Assembly: GCF_019279795.1 (NCBI RefSeq)
Contig: NC_056737.1
Span: forward strand, 1,191,348,560-1,191,412,559
Source: Protopterus annectens
Lineage: Eukaryota > Chordata > Ceratodontiformes > Protopteridae
Direction of reading: 5' to 3'
Length of the DNA stretch: 64,000 bases
How positions within the stretch are numbered: the first letter of the stretch is position 1; each line of letters begins with the position of its first letter. The notes below the pieces were generated by a model. The model saw only the letters and a list, made by a program, of their open reading frames with translations, searched no databases and had not been told where the DNA came from. Both the position numbers and the translations under genes were made by a program. This document shows positions 11,465 through 23,269 of the stretch, in pieces.

Positions 11465-11950
11465 ATTTAACACTCACATCCTGTAGCCATTACATAGCAG
11501 CCATTTAACACTCACATCTGTAGTCATTACACAGCAGCCATTTAACACTCACATCCTGCAGCCTTTACAGAGCAGCCATTTAGCACTCGCATCCTGTAGC
11601 TTTTACAGAGCAGCCATTTAACACACATCCTGTAGCCTTTACATAGCAGCCATTTAACACTCACATCCTGCAGCCTTTTAACACTCACATCCTGTAGCCT
11701 TTACATAGCAGCAATTTAACACTCGCATCCTGTAGCCATTACATAGCAGCCATTTAACACTCACATCCTGTAGCCATTACATAGCAGCCATTTAACACGG
11801 ACATCCTGTAGCCATTTCATAGCAGCTATTTAACACTCACATACTGTAGCCATTACATAGCAGCCATTTAACACTCACATCCTGTAGCCTTTACAGAGCA
11901 GCCATTTAACGCTCACATCCTGTAGCCATTACAGAACAGCATTTTAACAA
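11465..11950. repeat. 38-bp derivative tandem block
   Basis: About twelve copies built from AACACTCACATCCTGTAGCC plus ATTACATAGCAGCCATTT. The unit equals the first half of the 71-bp monomer, so it arose by internal deletion of the GCAGTCAGATGG...GTTGT half. Confidence 0.85.
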
Positions 11951-12834
11951 TCAGATGGACCTTTGTGTGTGTTGTAGCACTTGTATTCAGTAGTATTTAA
12001 GAGTGACCTTCTAGTTGTCAAATGGCCCTTTGCTTGTTTTGTTGTAGTACTCACATTCTGAAGCCATTTCCAAGTTATCTTTCAGTAGACAGACAGCCTC
12101 TTGCATATGGTTTTGAAGCACTTGCATCATATAGCCATTCAAGAGCAGCCTTTCAGCAGTCAGATGACCTTTTGTAAGTGCTGTTGTAATACTCGCATCA
12201 TGTAGCCATTACAGAGCAGCCTTTTAGCAGTCAGATGACCCTTTGTATATGCTGTTGTAATGCTCACTTCATGTAGCCATTACAGAGCAGCCTTTTAGCA
12301 GTCAGATGACCCTTTGTAGGTGCTGTTGTAATACTCACATCCAGTAGCAATTACAGAGCAATTTTTTAGGAGTCATTAATCCTTATCACGTGCTGTTGTA
12401 GCAGACATCCTGTAGTTATTCCAGAATGGTCTTTTGCAGTGAGATGGTCCTTTGCATGTGCTGTTGCAATACTCACATCCTGTAGCCACCACAAAGTTGC
12501 TTTTTATCAGTCAGATGTACCTTTGAGTGTACTGTTATAAGACTCACATAATGTATCCATTACAGAGTGGTGTTTTAGTAGCCCAATGGCCTTTTTCATG
12601 TGCTGTTGTAAAACTCATATACTGTAGCTATTCTATAGTGATATTTTAACATTCAGGCAGCCCTTAACATGTGTTATTGTAGCCGTCACATCCTGCAGCC
12701 ATCAAGTGGCCTTTTAGCAGTCTGATGGCTCTTAGCACATGTTGGTATAGCACTCGCATCCAACATTTATTATAGAGTGACATTTTAGTACCGAGACAAG
12801 CATTTTAGCACTCGGATGGGTTTTACATATGCTT

Positions 12835-13305
12835 TTGTTGCACTAATATTCTGTAGCTATGACAGAGGGATCTTCTAGCAGTGAGTTGGCCCTTTGCATG
12901 TAACATTCTGTAGCTATGACAGAGGGATCTTCTAGCAGTGAGTTGGCCCTTTGCATGTAACATTCTGTAGCTATGATAGAGGGATTTTCTAGCAGTGAGT
13001 TGGCCCTTTGCATGTAACATTCTATAGCTATGACAGGGGGATCTTCTAGTAGTGAGTTGGCCCTTTGCATTAACATTCTGTAGCTATGACAAAGTGATCT
13101 CTAGCCATGAGTCGGCCCTTTGCCTGTAACATTCTGTAGCTATGACAGATTGATCTTCTAGCAGTGAATTGGCCCTTTGCATGTAACATTCTGTAGCTAT
13201 GACAAAGGGATCTTTTAGCAGTGAGTTGGCCCTTTGTGTATAACTTTCTGTAGCTATGACAGAGGGATCTTCTAGCAGTGAGTTGGCCCTTTGCATGTAT
13301 TCTTT
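12835..13305. repeat. 57-bp derivative tandem block
   Basis: About eight copies of a 57-bp unit (TAACATTCTGTAGCTATGAC, then AGAGGGATCTTCTAGCAGTG, then AGTTGGCCCTTTGCATG). It is a 71-bp monomer lacking short internal segments. Because 57 is 19 codons, minus-strand frames remain open (for example MLHAKGQLTAR repeated), but the length alone explains this and no gene is called. Confidence 0.85.
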
Positions 13306-14014
13306 CTATCACTGCATCCTGCAGTCATTACAGAGTGGCCTTTCTCAGTCAGATGGCCCTTAGCGTATGTTGTAAGACTCACATTCTTTGACCATTATAG
13401 AGTGACCTTTTAACGGTCAGACAGCCTTTTAGCAGTTACATGGGCTTTTACATATGCTTTTGTTGCACGCAGATTCTATGATCATTACAGAGTATCCTTT
13501 TAACAGTCAGATACTGCTACCATATGTACTTGTAACACTCACATCCTGCAGCCACTGTAGAATAGCCTTTTAGCAGTGAGATGGCCCTCTGTGTGTGTTT
13601 TTGTAGCACTCACATCCTGCAATCATTACAGTGTGGTATTTTAGCAGTCAAATGGCCCTTATCCTGTGTTCTTGCAGCACTCCCTTCCTGTAGCTGTACT
13701 GAGTGATCTTTTAGCAGTCAGATAGCCCTTAGCATGTGCTGTTACAACACTCACATCTTGTAACCATTACACAGTGATCTTTTAGCAGTCAGATAGTCCT
13801 TAGCATGTGCTGTTATAACACTCACATCCTGTAACCATTACACAGTGATCTTTTAGCAGTCAGATAGCCCTTAGCATGTGCTGTTATAACACTCACATCT
13901 TGAAACCATTACACAGTGATCTTTTAGCAGTCAGATAGCCCTTAGCATGTGCTGTTATAACACTCACATCTTGTAACCATTACACAGTGATCTTTTAGCA
14001 GTCAGATGGTCCTA

Positions 14015-14575
14015 TAGGTAAACTTAATTTCAGCATAGGTAACACGGCATGTTTGGTTAAGGTCTTCCTAACTTCAGAAAACAAGACTTGGAAATCTTAT
14101 ATATAAGCTTTAGATTATGTTTAGATTCTGAAAACTTTAACTAATTCATCTGTATGTGCTCTAAAGGGCAAACTGTAATCTATGATCAATTGTTGGTACT
14201 TATACTTGCTGCCTGTTTGATGATATCGTTTAGTGGGTCCCTTATGACAAAGCATAGAAGTGTTTTCTATACATACGGAGTAGCAAAAACATCACTATAG
14301 TCTTCTGGTGGCAATTTGTTAATTTATTTCAGATTACCTAATTGCATAGAGTGTTGAAGTCTGACTGCAATTTCACTAGCAGACTTACAAATGATAAACC
14401 ACATTTAAGATGTAAAATCTTTTCTCTGGTATTTGTGGGCAATAGCCAAACTCAAGGCAGTAACATCACACTAGAAATATTAAAGTATAACAAAGAAGTG
14501 ATGTCGTCATTAGATTCTTCACCAGCTTTTAACAGAGTACACATATCGTTCACTGTGACTCACCTTAAAGCTTAG
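14015..14575. other. No gene recognised
   Basis: AT-rich sequence between two tandem repeat blocks. A plus-strand frame of 77 codons at 14,342-14,575 has no recognised domain. Confidence 0.45.
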
Positions 14576-14579
14576 AACT

Positions 14580-14830
14580 TATGTAACGCCTTCATTCAGA
14601 CTAGACAATCCACATAACACAGCTTCTTATAACGCCTTCATTCAGACTAGACAATCCACATAACACAGCTTCAGTTAAAAGTAAATGAAGTACTTTTATA
14701 ACGCCTTCATTCAGACTACAGACAATCAACATAATGCAGCTTCTGTGTAAAGTAAATGGAGTTCTGTTGTAACTCCTCCATTCAGACTACGTTGTAACTC
14801 CTTCAGACTATATACAATCTACATAATGTA
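14580..14830. repeat. Irregular tandem repeat of CGCCTTCATTCAGACTA units
   Basis: Four to five copies of a unit beginning TAACGCCTTCATTCAGACTA and continuing GACAATCCACATAACACAGC. Spacing varies from about 47 to 75 bases because some copies carry an extra AAAGTAAATGAAGT segment. The last copies are shortened. Confidence 0.8.
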
Positions 14831-15039
14831 ACATATCTCAATAACACGCTTATTAACGTGCATTAAATAGTATAGTCATGTCTCTGATTGAACCCTGGCC
14901 ATATTTGCATAGATTTTTGTTTCTTGTACTGCTGTATCTGGAGCTTTTCTGCTGGGCCTCTGGTGAAAAAGGACATGTGTCCAGTTGGACTTTCCTGGTA
15001 AACAAATGTAAAATCAATAATAAATATCTGCTTTGACGT

Positions 15040-16500
15040 CATCCGAGTGTGCTGCTTTCCCTGACGTCATTGTTCTTTGTGTTATTCTTACTTCTTCTAG
15101 GGTGGGTTCCTCCTCTTCTCACATTATAGGCTGTGTCTGGGGCAGTACAGCTTCTGTGGGGTTTTCTTTATTCAGAAGCTGCTGAAAGTACTCCTCCCAC
15201 CTGCCTTTGATGTCCTGTGGGCTGGTAAGCAAGTTTAGATGTTACTGGCATCCCTTAGGAAGGGTATTTTACTATCTTCATCTTTCTGTCTTTGCCTTGC
15301 AACCTGAGTTTCTTTATGCCATCTACCAAACTACTTTCGAGAAGCTGATAGAGTGCTTCTGCTGCCTTGTTCTGTGCTACTGCAACTCCTGTCTTAGCTT
15401 GTTTGCTAGCCAGTCAATATTCCTTCCTAGCCATGTCTATCTTTTTTATTTTTCACTTTTTCCTGCACTTCTTTCTTTTGGTTACTTCCTGTACTTCTGC
15501 ATTCCACCGCCAGCTTTCCTTATGTACCTTGTTTCCATACCTGGCTCACCGCCAGCTTTCCTTATGTACCTTGTTTCCATACCTGGCTCTGTTCTGTACC
15601 CCTCACACATGCTGATTTGATGTGCTGCCATTCAACTCCAACTATTTCCTCTTCTTGCTGAGCAGCGACAGCCCTGACTAATTCCTTGAACTCTTGTCAT
15701 CTCTCTCTCTCTACAGTCAACGTCCAAGTCTTTAGCCTGGTTTCTGCTGACCACAGAGTCTTCTGTGACCAGTTGATTATGGCAACCAGTGGTTTATGCT
15801 GTGGACTCACTGTTTCACTGGGGATGACTTGCAATCACTGGTGCTACACCACTGCCCTTTCCTTACTGGGAGGATGTCTACCTGCCTTGCATGTTGGGCA
15901 TCTTTCTATATGATCTTGTGACTTTCTGTCTTGTTGAATCATGTGTTGGCTGCCATCAAGTCATTTCTCAGGTGAAAGTCTAGAAGGGTCTCTCCTTGTT
16001 TAGTTCTGTTACTCCATCCATGTGGACCCAAGCCATCTAATATTATGTTCTATCATATGTGCATTCAGATCACCTACTGTCAATACCAGTTTATCTTGTC
16101 ATTAGATCTATTCCACTGCTGTCTGAATGCACTCTTCTTCACTATCACAAACTTGCAGCGGAGTATAGGCTGAAGTTATGAACAGTGCCCCATCTGTGCA
16201 CTGTAGTGTGATTGCCATGAAGCTATCACTAATTCTGATGACGTCCCTCACTGTCTTCTTAAGCCTCTCTCTGACCACAATGTCCACACCATTGCTTTGT
16301 AGTAGTCTCTGGACCCCAAACCAAGTGGTTTTGCTTCACTGCCCTTCCATCTTATTTCCTGGATACATAGTATGTCCGGCCTCAACCCTACTGGGATGTC
16401 ATTCATTTCCAAGCTCCATCCTCTCAGTGAACATATACTGAGTGCAGTAACGTTTAGTTTATGTTTGGCAGATTGAATGGTTTTATTTGCAGCTTTCACT
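15040..16500 (-). mobile_element. RTE-like LINE remnant (endonuclease and linker)
   Basis: The minus strand encodes, from 16,450 downward, CSLRGWSLEM, then RPDILCIQEIRWKG with the endonuclease glutamate. A GDLNAH motif follows near 16,075. Near 15,230-15,130 lies a segment reading DIKGRWEEYFQQLLN. In RTE/BovB-type LINEs the last segment is the linker just before the RT palm. Many stops and shifts show long decay, and the RT itself is not seen. This family is distinct from the CR1/L2-like LINE at 8.6 kb: its endonuclease starts with a different motif set. Confidence 0.65.
15505..15590. repeat. 42-bp tandem duplication
   Basis: A segment starting CACCGCCAGCTTTCCTTATG and ending CATACCTGGCT is present twice in tandem inside the RTE-like remnant. 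Confidence 0.8.
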
Positions 16501-16504
16501 CAAC

Positions 16505-16860
16505 CATGCTAGTCCTGGTAACCCAAGTTGGGTAACTGGACACTGGCTGGCTAGTAGTTTATTGCCCCAAGGCTGCTAAACTTTATGCTTGGCACACCCT
16601 GGCCAATAGGACACAAGCATCACTCCCACCATTAGCATGGACATATGTCAGAGTAGGCTGTGTCCTTAACCCACGCATCATTGGCTAATACCTGTGACCA
16701 TTTCCTGACATTAGTCAACATGATGAAATCACCTACAGCTGACTTATACTGAGTAGCCAGCCCTGACATGAGCCATATGTTCCTGTTTTGGGGATATTGT
16801 GCACCCCAGCTGATACCCAAAATAGTTTGTCTATATAACTCTTCCCCCTATAGGGCATCA
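16505..16860. other. No gene recognised
   Basis: Unassigned sequence between the RTE-like remnant and the SINE. A minus-strand frame at 16,632-16,820 shows no known domain. Confidence 0.4.
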
Positions 16861-16884
16861 TTTAAGGTCTGCACTGTTCCTCAC

Positions 16885-17165
16885 AACTGCATTCTTGGGT
16901 GAGTTTGAGATAGAAATACTCAGCATGCCTGCCTTTTGAAAGTGGGAGAAAACCCACAGAGATCCAGGGAGAACATGCAAATTTGAAAGTGGGAGGAAAC
17001 CCACAGAGATCCAGGGAGAACATGCAAATTTGAAAGTGGGAGGAAACCCACAGAGATCCAGGGAGAACATGCAAACTCCATACATGAATTGGCCGGATGT
17101 CAAGACTGAAACATGTATTTTCTGCATGGGAGGTGAAGACCTTAACCATTATGCCAACTGATGTC
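16885..17165 (-). mobile_element. tRNA-derived SINE with triplicated core segment
   Basis: On the minus strand a tRNA-like head (TGGCATAATGGTTAAGG near 17,158-17,142, with a decayed B box) is followed by GGAGTTTGCATGTTCTCCC and GTGGGTTTCCTCCCAC. These words are typical of SINEs widespread in fish and other aquatic vertebrates. The core segment is present three times with a 47-bp period (GAAAGTGGGAG starts at 16,938, 16,985 and 17,032). Open frames across it (CSPWISVGF repeats) come from the triplication and are not called as genes. Confidence 0.65.
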
Positions 17166-17169
17166 TCTT

Positions 17170-18325
17170 CCTCAAATTTTGTAAAGTACACCGAGATGAA
17201 AGCACTCATTTTTATTACAATAAAATGAGTTTGCATATGTCATCTTGATGGTCTACTAAACACACTTCTTTGGATCCAGAATAAAAACAGACTAATAGTA
17301 AAGTAATGCATATCAGCCATGGCAAAATGTCTGATACTATCAGCTATTATGAGCAAAGTCCAAATCTGTCTGAACAATGGTTGCAAATGTCTGACACCCT
17401 AAGACATGATGTCATCTGTATGGAAATATACAGTTTCAAAATGAACAACTTCCCACTACTGATTCCCCACATATGGGCAGTGAATGAAAACATGATCTGC
17501 GATTGTTTTTGGACTAATACATCATTTGTTGAAATCTGGTATATGCAACTCATGATTAATCAAGTTGCTACAACTCCTCAAACTGTATTTTTTGGTTTGT
17601 TTGGCTCAACTTGTTTTCCAGGTGAAGGTACTTTAACAGATGTCAAACACATTCTGTGGGGTTGTAATCTTCGTAAAATAATTTAGTAAACAGATTTTGA
17701 TATATTGACATATCTCTTGGTAATTGCACCTTTGAAAGCCTTCATCCTGAATATAAAAATCAAAAGCATTGCATCACGACACCATTTAGTGTGGATAGTC
17801 ATATCTGCACTGCTTAAGTATTACATGGCTAGAAATGGAGCATCCAGAGAGGAGTCATAATATGAGGGGTGGGACAGCGTATACCAGGAAATACTAAAAC
17901 ACAGGTTTAGAAAACATGTTAGCATATATCCTGCTATATCAAACACGTCTTCTAAAGTTTTGAAAAGACTCTAGACGAAAGTGCAGACATATTATTTGTG
18001 AAACTGGTTAGCTTCGAGTCCTTGGAAGAAACTTCACATTTGCTCAATGTGTTTATGAAATTTGTTGTAAAACCTATAGTCTGTGTAATTGACATGGTAG
18101 TGACAGTAGTTTATGCAGATTGCAGTTGTGAAACAAATGCAGTTTAAATTCACTTTGTTAAAAAGACTAAAAATATGGTATGCAGTTTTGGGTTTTAGCA
18201 TACAAAATGTCAATCCCTTCCACAGCAGTGAAGTAAAAACATTTGCCTTATTTAAACTTCACTTTATAAAGTGCTGTCCTCTTCTAACAACTACAAAATC
18301 ATGAAGGCACACATTTCCTCTAGTC
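17170..18325. other. No gene recognised; one unassigned 126-codon frame
   Basis: A plus-strand ATG frame runs at 17,306-17,686, with an open frame also on the opposite strand at 17,347-17,553. I recognise no family in either. Motifs such as HIWAVNENMICDCFW could be decayed transposon coding sequence. The rest is AT-rich, without visible repeats. Confidence 0.35.
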
Positions 18326-18328
18326 AGG

Positions 18329-19352
18329 CTGTTGGCATCAGTTACCTAATCTGCATAAAGGTAACAGACCTCTGGCACTCTTGCACTGATGTAATCTTTA
18401 CTCCTACTGTTGTCATCACTTACTAATACACATAAAGGTATCAGACCTCTGCCCACCCTTGCACTGATGTAATCTTTACTCCTACTGTTGGCATCAGTTA
18501 CTAATACATATAAAGGTAACAGACCTCTGCCTACCCTTGCACTGATGTAATCTTTACTCCTACTGCTGTCATCAGTTACTAATACACATAAAGGTAACAG
18601 ACTTATGCCAACCCTTGCACTGACGTAATCTTTAGTCCTACTGTTGGCATCAGTTACTAATACACATAAAGGTAACGGACCTCTTGCCCACCCTTGCACT
18701 GATGTAATCTTTACTCCTACTGTTGGCATCAGTTACTAATACACATAAAGGTAACAGACCTCTGCCCACCATTGCACTGATGTAATCTTTACTCCTACTG
18801 TTGTCATCAGTTACTAATACACATAAAGGTAACAGACCTCTGCCGACCCTTGCACTGTGGTCATCAGTTACTAATACACATGAACGTAACAAACCTCTGC
18901 CCACCCTTGCACTGATGTAATCTTTACTCCTACTGTTGGCATCAGTTACTAATACACATAAAGGTAACAGACCTCTGCCTACCCTTGCACTGATGTAATC
19001 TTCACTCCTACTGTCATCAGTTACTAATACACATAAAGGTAACAGACCTCTGCCCACCCTTGCACTGATGTAATCTTTACTCCTACTGTTGGCATCAGTT
19101 ACTAATATACATAAAGGTAACAAACCACTGCCTACCATTGCACTGATGTAATCTTTACTCCTACTGTTGTCATCAGTTACTAATACACATAAAGGTAACA
19201 AACCACTGCCTACCATTGCACTGATGTAATCTTTACTCCTACTGTTGTCATCAGTTACTAATATACATAAAGGTAACAAACCACTGCCTACCATTGCACT
19301 GATGTAATCTTTACTCCTACTGGTGACATCAGTTACTAATACACATAAAGGT
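18329..19352. repeat. 78-bp minisatellite, left segment
   Basis: About 13 units of the 78-bp minisatellite (GGTAACAGACCTCTGCCCAC, then CCTTGCACTGATGTAATCTT, then TACTCCTACTGTTGGCATCA, then GTTACTAATACACATAAA). These outer units are more diverged than the main block. One unit has lost 21 bases near 18,860, one has lost 3 bases near 19,012, and one has gained a single base near 18,682. The first unit begins inside GCTGTTGGCATCAG at about 18,329. Confidence 0.95.
19334..19352. repeat. Target-site duplication, left copy
   Basis: TACTAATACACATAAAGGT ends the left array segment and recurs at 23775-23793 where the array resumes. A clean insertion without duplication would resume 19 bases later in the unit, so the overlap is a 19-bp duplication made by the Penelope-like insertion. 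Confidence 0.8.
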
Positions 19353-19764
19353 CGAAATCCACCAATAAATGTCACCAACTATGAACAAAAACCAACTGGC
19401 ACCGTGGTAGGATGAAACAACAGTCTTTATTAGTTGTAAAAAGTTTGCTCAAGGTAACCCAAAGGGTTTTACGTCACAGTAAGCCACTTTAAAAACTTGG
19501 TATTTCCTTGTTGTACTGGTAGTACAGGTGAACAAATACCAAACGTTTCAAGTGTGTTTTCAAAAAGCTTATATAAAACTAGCTGGTGTGTTTACACACT
19601 GTGTATAAGTCCATCAAATCAAAGCACACTTGGCCACAAAAAAAAACTTTTCTTAAAAACACTAAGAACAGCTGTACACATGTAAAAGCAAACAATATAA
19701 AAAGCTGGTGTATTTAAATAGTTCAGTACCTTTTCCTTGAGTAATGCCAAGGTGAAGCACAGTC

Positions 19765-20260
19765 CCAGGTGTAAACTGTCAGCACACTGCCATGAAAGTT
19801 CCAATGGAGTGACTGAAAAAGCATCCACATTGAGTCAAACAGTCAAAATAGCCACATGGTAGCAAATTCAGAAAGGCAAGCTGCTTTTAAGAAGTTAGTC
19901 CAGCAAAGGTGCTTCTTTAAGTTGTAGAACTTCTTTCACATTGTAAAAACCAACAGGTAGATGAAACCAAACAGAAAAAAGTACTTGTACACTTGAAGTT
20001 TTTCCAGCAAAATCGCTGGTGAAAAGAAAAGTCTATTTCTTACCCAAAGTGTATACTGTCAGCACACTGCCATAAAAGTTCCAATGGAGTGACTGAAAAA
20101 GCATCCACATTAAGTCAAACCAGCCACATAGTAGCAAGTTCAAAGAGGCAAGTTGCTTTTCAAAAGTTAGTCCAGAAAAGGTGCTTCTTTAAATTGTAGA
20201 ACTTCTTTCACATTGTAGAAAACAACAGGTAGATGAAACCAAACAGAAGAAAGTAATTGT
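19765..20260 (-). repeat. ~210-bp direct duplication in the Penelope 3' region
   Basis: The segment at about 19,775-19,975 recurs at about 20,052-20,255. Shared words include CTGTCAGCACACTGCCAT, CCAATGGAGTGACTGAAAAA and ACAGGTAGATGAAACCAAAC, with scattered substitutions and small indels. It lies in the non-coding 3' part, between the stop of the GIY-YIG frame and the element's end. Confidence 0.88.
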
Positions 20261-20828
20261 AAAGCACTTTTCATTCACTTCAGTAACTGAACTTCCTCAG
20301 ACAAGTTTTTAATGATTTGTCAAAGTTTAAAAAGAGCTCCTTTTGGTTAATTAACCTATCAGAGCTGGCAATTATTTAATGCACCCAGTAAATTTAAAGT
20401 TATAGTACATAAAATTCACAACAGTATCTCAAATATTAAAGGCTGTATCCTTAGGTTACACTAGACCATGTTAATGTGAGTCAGGAATTAATATGCAAAG
20501 TTGTATTTCCACCAATAGTACCCAACATTCATTCTCTATCTTTGTTTAATGGTACCTGTAAGACAAAGTTCAGGTTACAAAACCTATTATAGTATGAAAT
20601 GCAAAATCCCAAAGTTGTATAAAAAGTCCACTGTAAAAAACAGTCTTATTCGAATCTGCAAAACTAAACACAAGTAGAATAGTTTAACTTGTGTGTACAT
20701 ATATACACTCAACTTTATTTACTAATATGGATGGAAAAACTGTACTCTCAATGTTCAGTCCCTTTGTTGTCACATAGTAAGTAATTAGTGGAAGCTCCAA
20801 AAATAAACATGTATATAAATGTGCCCCA

Positions 20829-22370
20829 TTATCTGTATAAACTTTTAATTTTTAGTATACAAGCTATACTACAACTGTCATTTAAGCCAGGTCCCTGGTG
20901 TGCATTCAACCTAAGTTGCCAGTTTAATTCACTTTTTTCTAACAAAAGTTTTATTAAGCATACATCAGTTCCATTTTTGTTCCCTATAGTACTTGCAACC
21001 TGTGAAATAATTCTGAATTTAAAGAAGTGGCCTGCGCTTCGTTCACAGTGTTGTGCTAGTGCATTATTAGTGTTCTTTTTACTAATGGCGTATATGTGTT
21101 CATATATCCGGTCCCGCAACCTACGGTCGGTTTTGCCCACATAGAATGCTTGACAACATTGGCATTCTGCAAGGTACACCAGACTTTTAGTGTTACAGTT
21201 GTATGTACCCCTAGTGAAAAATGTCTCACTCCTGATTTTAAAATAGTTCCCAGTAACTATGTACTTGCATTGGTTACAGCTACCACACCTATGTGTGCCT
21301 CCGGGTCCTTTGTTATTGTAGTCGCAGTTCCTTTTTTCCAAAAGCTGTTTAATATTTTTTCCTTTTCTGAAACTAATACAGGGATATTCTCCAATTTTGT
21401 CAAAAATCTCCTTATTTAAAGAAAGGTAGTACCAACATTTACTCACCACTCTTTGTATGTCACTTGCTATAGGTGTGTATGTAAAAGTAAATGCTAGCTG
21501 GTATTTACTTGAATTAACCTTACCTTCCCCTATTAAATTTACTTTTGTACATCCAGTATTGGATGTATTAAGTTCACCATCTACAGGAGGTAATTCCACT
21601 GTACTGCCCATGGTGTTATTAAATGATGTGAGACAATTAAGAATAGGTCTATAAGTCCCTGTAATTCTTTTTCTTATAACCTCCTCAAAAATATCCTTCA
21701 AAAAGTATCCAGGGTACCCCCTACATGTAAACATTTGGAATAGAAGGTCCATTTCCTGCTCAAAGTCCTCCTCAGATGTCACCATCCTAGCTGCTCTCAC
21801 TAATTGGCCTTTAACCACGGATTTTTTCTGATATAGTGGGTGTTCGCTAGAAAAATGTAAAAAGGACTTTGAGTAAGTGGCCTTTCTATAGATCTTAGCA
21901 GTATACCTCCTATTCATTGTATCTTTATGCAGGTCAATATCCAAAAAGTTAATCCCACACTCTTGGTAGTTGTGTGTAAATTTAAAAAAGGGGGTTGTGT
22001 TGTTGAGATATTCCACAATTTTCTCCGCTTCTCTCTGGTCACCCTTGAATAGGAGAAAAATGTCATCTAAAAATCTCTTGTAAACCTTTACCTTTCTAAA
22101 GTACTCATGGTTAAAGGCAAAATTAGTCTCCCAATATGCCATGACCAGGTTAGCAAAACTAGCCCCTGTAGGTGTCCCCATAGCTACTCCGATTTTTTGT
22201 AAGTATACCTTACCATCAAATTGTAAGTAGTTGTTTTGCAAAATGATGTCTAAAAGTTGTTCAACCAGTAAGGTTTCATTGTCGGGTGCTCCCTTAGACC
22301 TCATGTGTTTGGTTACCCATTCCACTCCAGTGTTATGAGGAATGCTGGAATATAAATCGCAGACATCCAT
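20829..22370 (-). pseudogene. Penelope-like RT C-terminal half plus GIY-YIG endonuclease
   Basis: 513 codons. Residues 1-11 (MDVCDLYSSIP) correspond to RT motif A, residues 60-72 (IGVAMGTPTGASF) to motif B, and residues 100-107 (FLDDIFLL) to motif C with both catalytic aspartates present. A CGSCNQC zinc-binding cluster lies at residues 362-368. The GIY-YIG nuclease follows: LVYLAEC (397-403), YVGKT (410-414), a conserved arginine in LRDRIYEH (about 421) and glutamates at about 478-481. The nuclease would nick target DNA to prime reverse transcription. All key residues are visible. The frame is a fragment because a single-base shift near 22,385 separates it from the upstream half. Confidence 0.92.
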
Positions 22371-23269
22371 TGATAAAAAGTTGTAGTCCTCTCATATTTA
22401 ATTCCATTCATTTCTTCTAAAAATGACCAAGAATCCTTACAAATTTGGTTCTCTTTTTGTACGTATTTGGTCAAAATTGTGTCTGCCAATTTTGAACATG
22501 GGTAAGTAATTGACTGTCTACCGTCCACTAAGGATCTAAGTGGGGGGTCCTGTATGTCTTTATGGATCTTAGGTATTCCAAAAATTTGTGGTGTTCTTGG
22601 GGCAAGAAGGGTTAGGTAGTTTAATATTTTAGTGTCAATTAGTCCATCTATGAACAAGTCATTTAGGAACATCTTAATCTTGTTGTAAGCAATATTCATC
22701 TCATTAATGCTAACTTCTTCGTATGTCTCTTTTTCCAAAATAGCAGTCATCTTCTTAGCATAGTGAGCCTTATGCATAACAACAAGGCCACCTCCCTTGT
22801 CCGGCTTCATAGCCCTAATGGGAAGTTTACAAAAGGATGTAAATAAGTCCCTTTCTTTAGTGGTAATATTGCTAGTCCACCTTTGTTTATTGAAGTTACA
22901 GACCACCTCTCTGATTTCATTTTCACACATTACTTCAAACAAACCAATGAAAGGATGTATAGGTGGGTTGTAAGTACTAGGGACTTTCAGTTCGTTATTG
23001 TTATAAGAAGAGCTACCAAATAAAACAGTAAGGTTTAATTTCCTAGTAAAAAGTTTCAAATCCACCAAGAGGTCCGCAATATTGCATCTATCGGTAGGAA
23101 TGAAAGTGAAACCCTTGGCCAAAAGGTCAACCAATTCTGGTTCTAAAGTAAATGAAGTATAATTATAGATTGTGAAATCTTTTTCCTTATTTGTAACTAA
23201 AACACATGGTTTCAGTTCCTGTTCACATAACTTCGAGTATTGTATCTCCTTTGAGGTTGATACTGTGTT
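22313..23269 (-). pseudogene. Penelope-like RT N-terminal half
   Basis: The frame opens right after the TAA at 23,270-23,272, with no ATG until further in, and continues the same reading frame as the upstream segment. It includes MKPDKGGGLVVM, a Penelope RT hallmark, then PQIFGIPKIHKD and LRSLVDGRQSITYP. The frame runs into nonsense after GIKYERTT, where a one-base shift moves the RT palm into the neighbouring frame (20,829-22,370). Confidence 0.88.

Larger units (their letters stand above)
11465..14010. repeat. Diverged ~71-bp satellite, right block
   Basis: Continuation of the left block after the LINE. It contains three sub-blocks: 38-bp monomers (11,465-11,950), degenerate ~71-bp monomers (11,950-12,830 and 13,310-13,700) and 57-bp monomers (12,835-13,305). 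A nearly uniform 71-bp series closes it at 13,700-14,010. Monomer starts in the last series lie at 13,705, 13,776, 13,847 and 13,918, exactly 71 apart. Confidence 0.88.

Noticed and set aside
12823..13312. Small repeat proteins from the 57-bp block
   Set aside because: Open in more than one frame solely because the unit is 19 codons long; satellite context and no conserved start.
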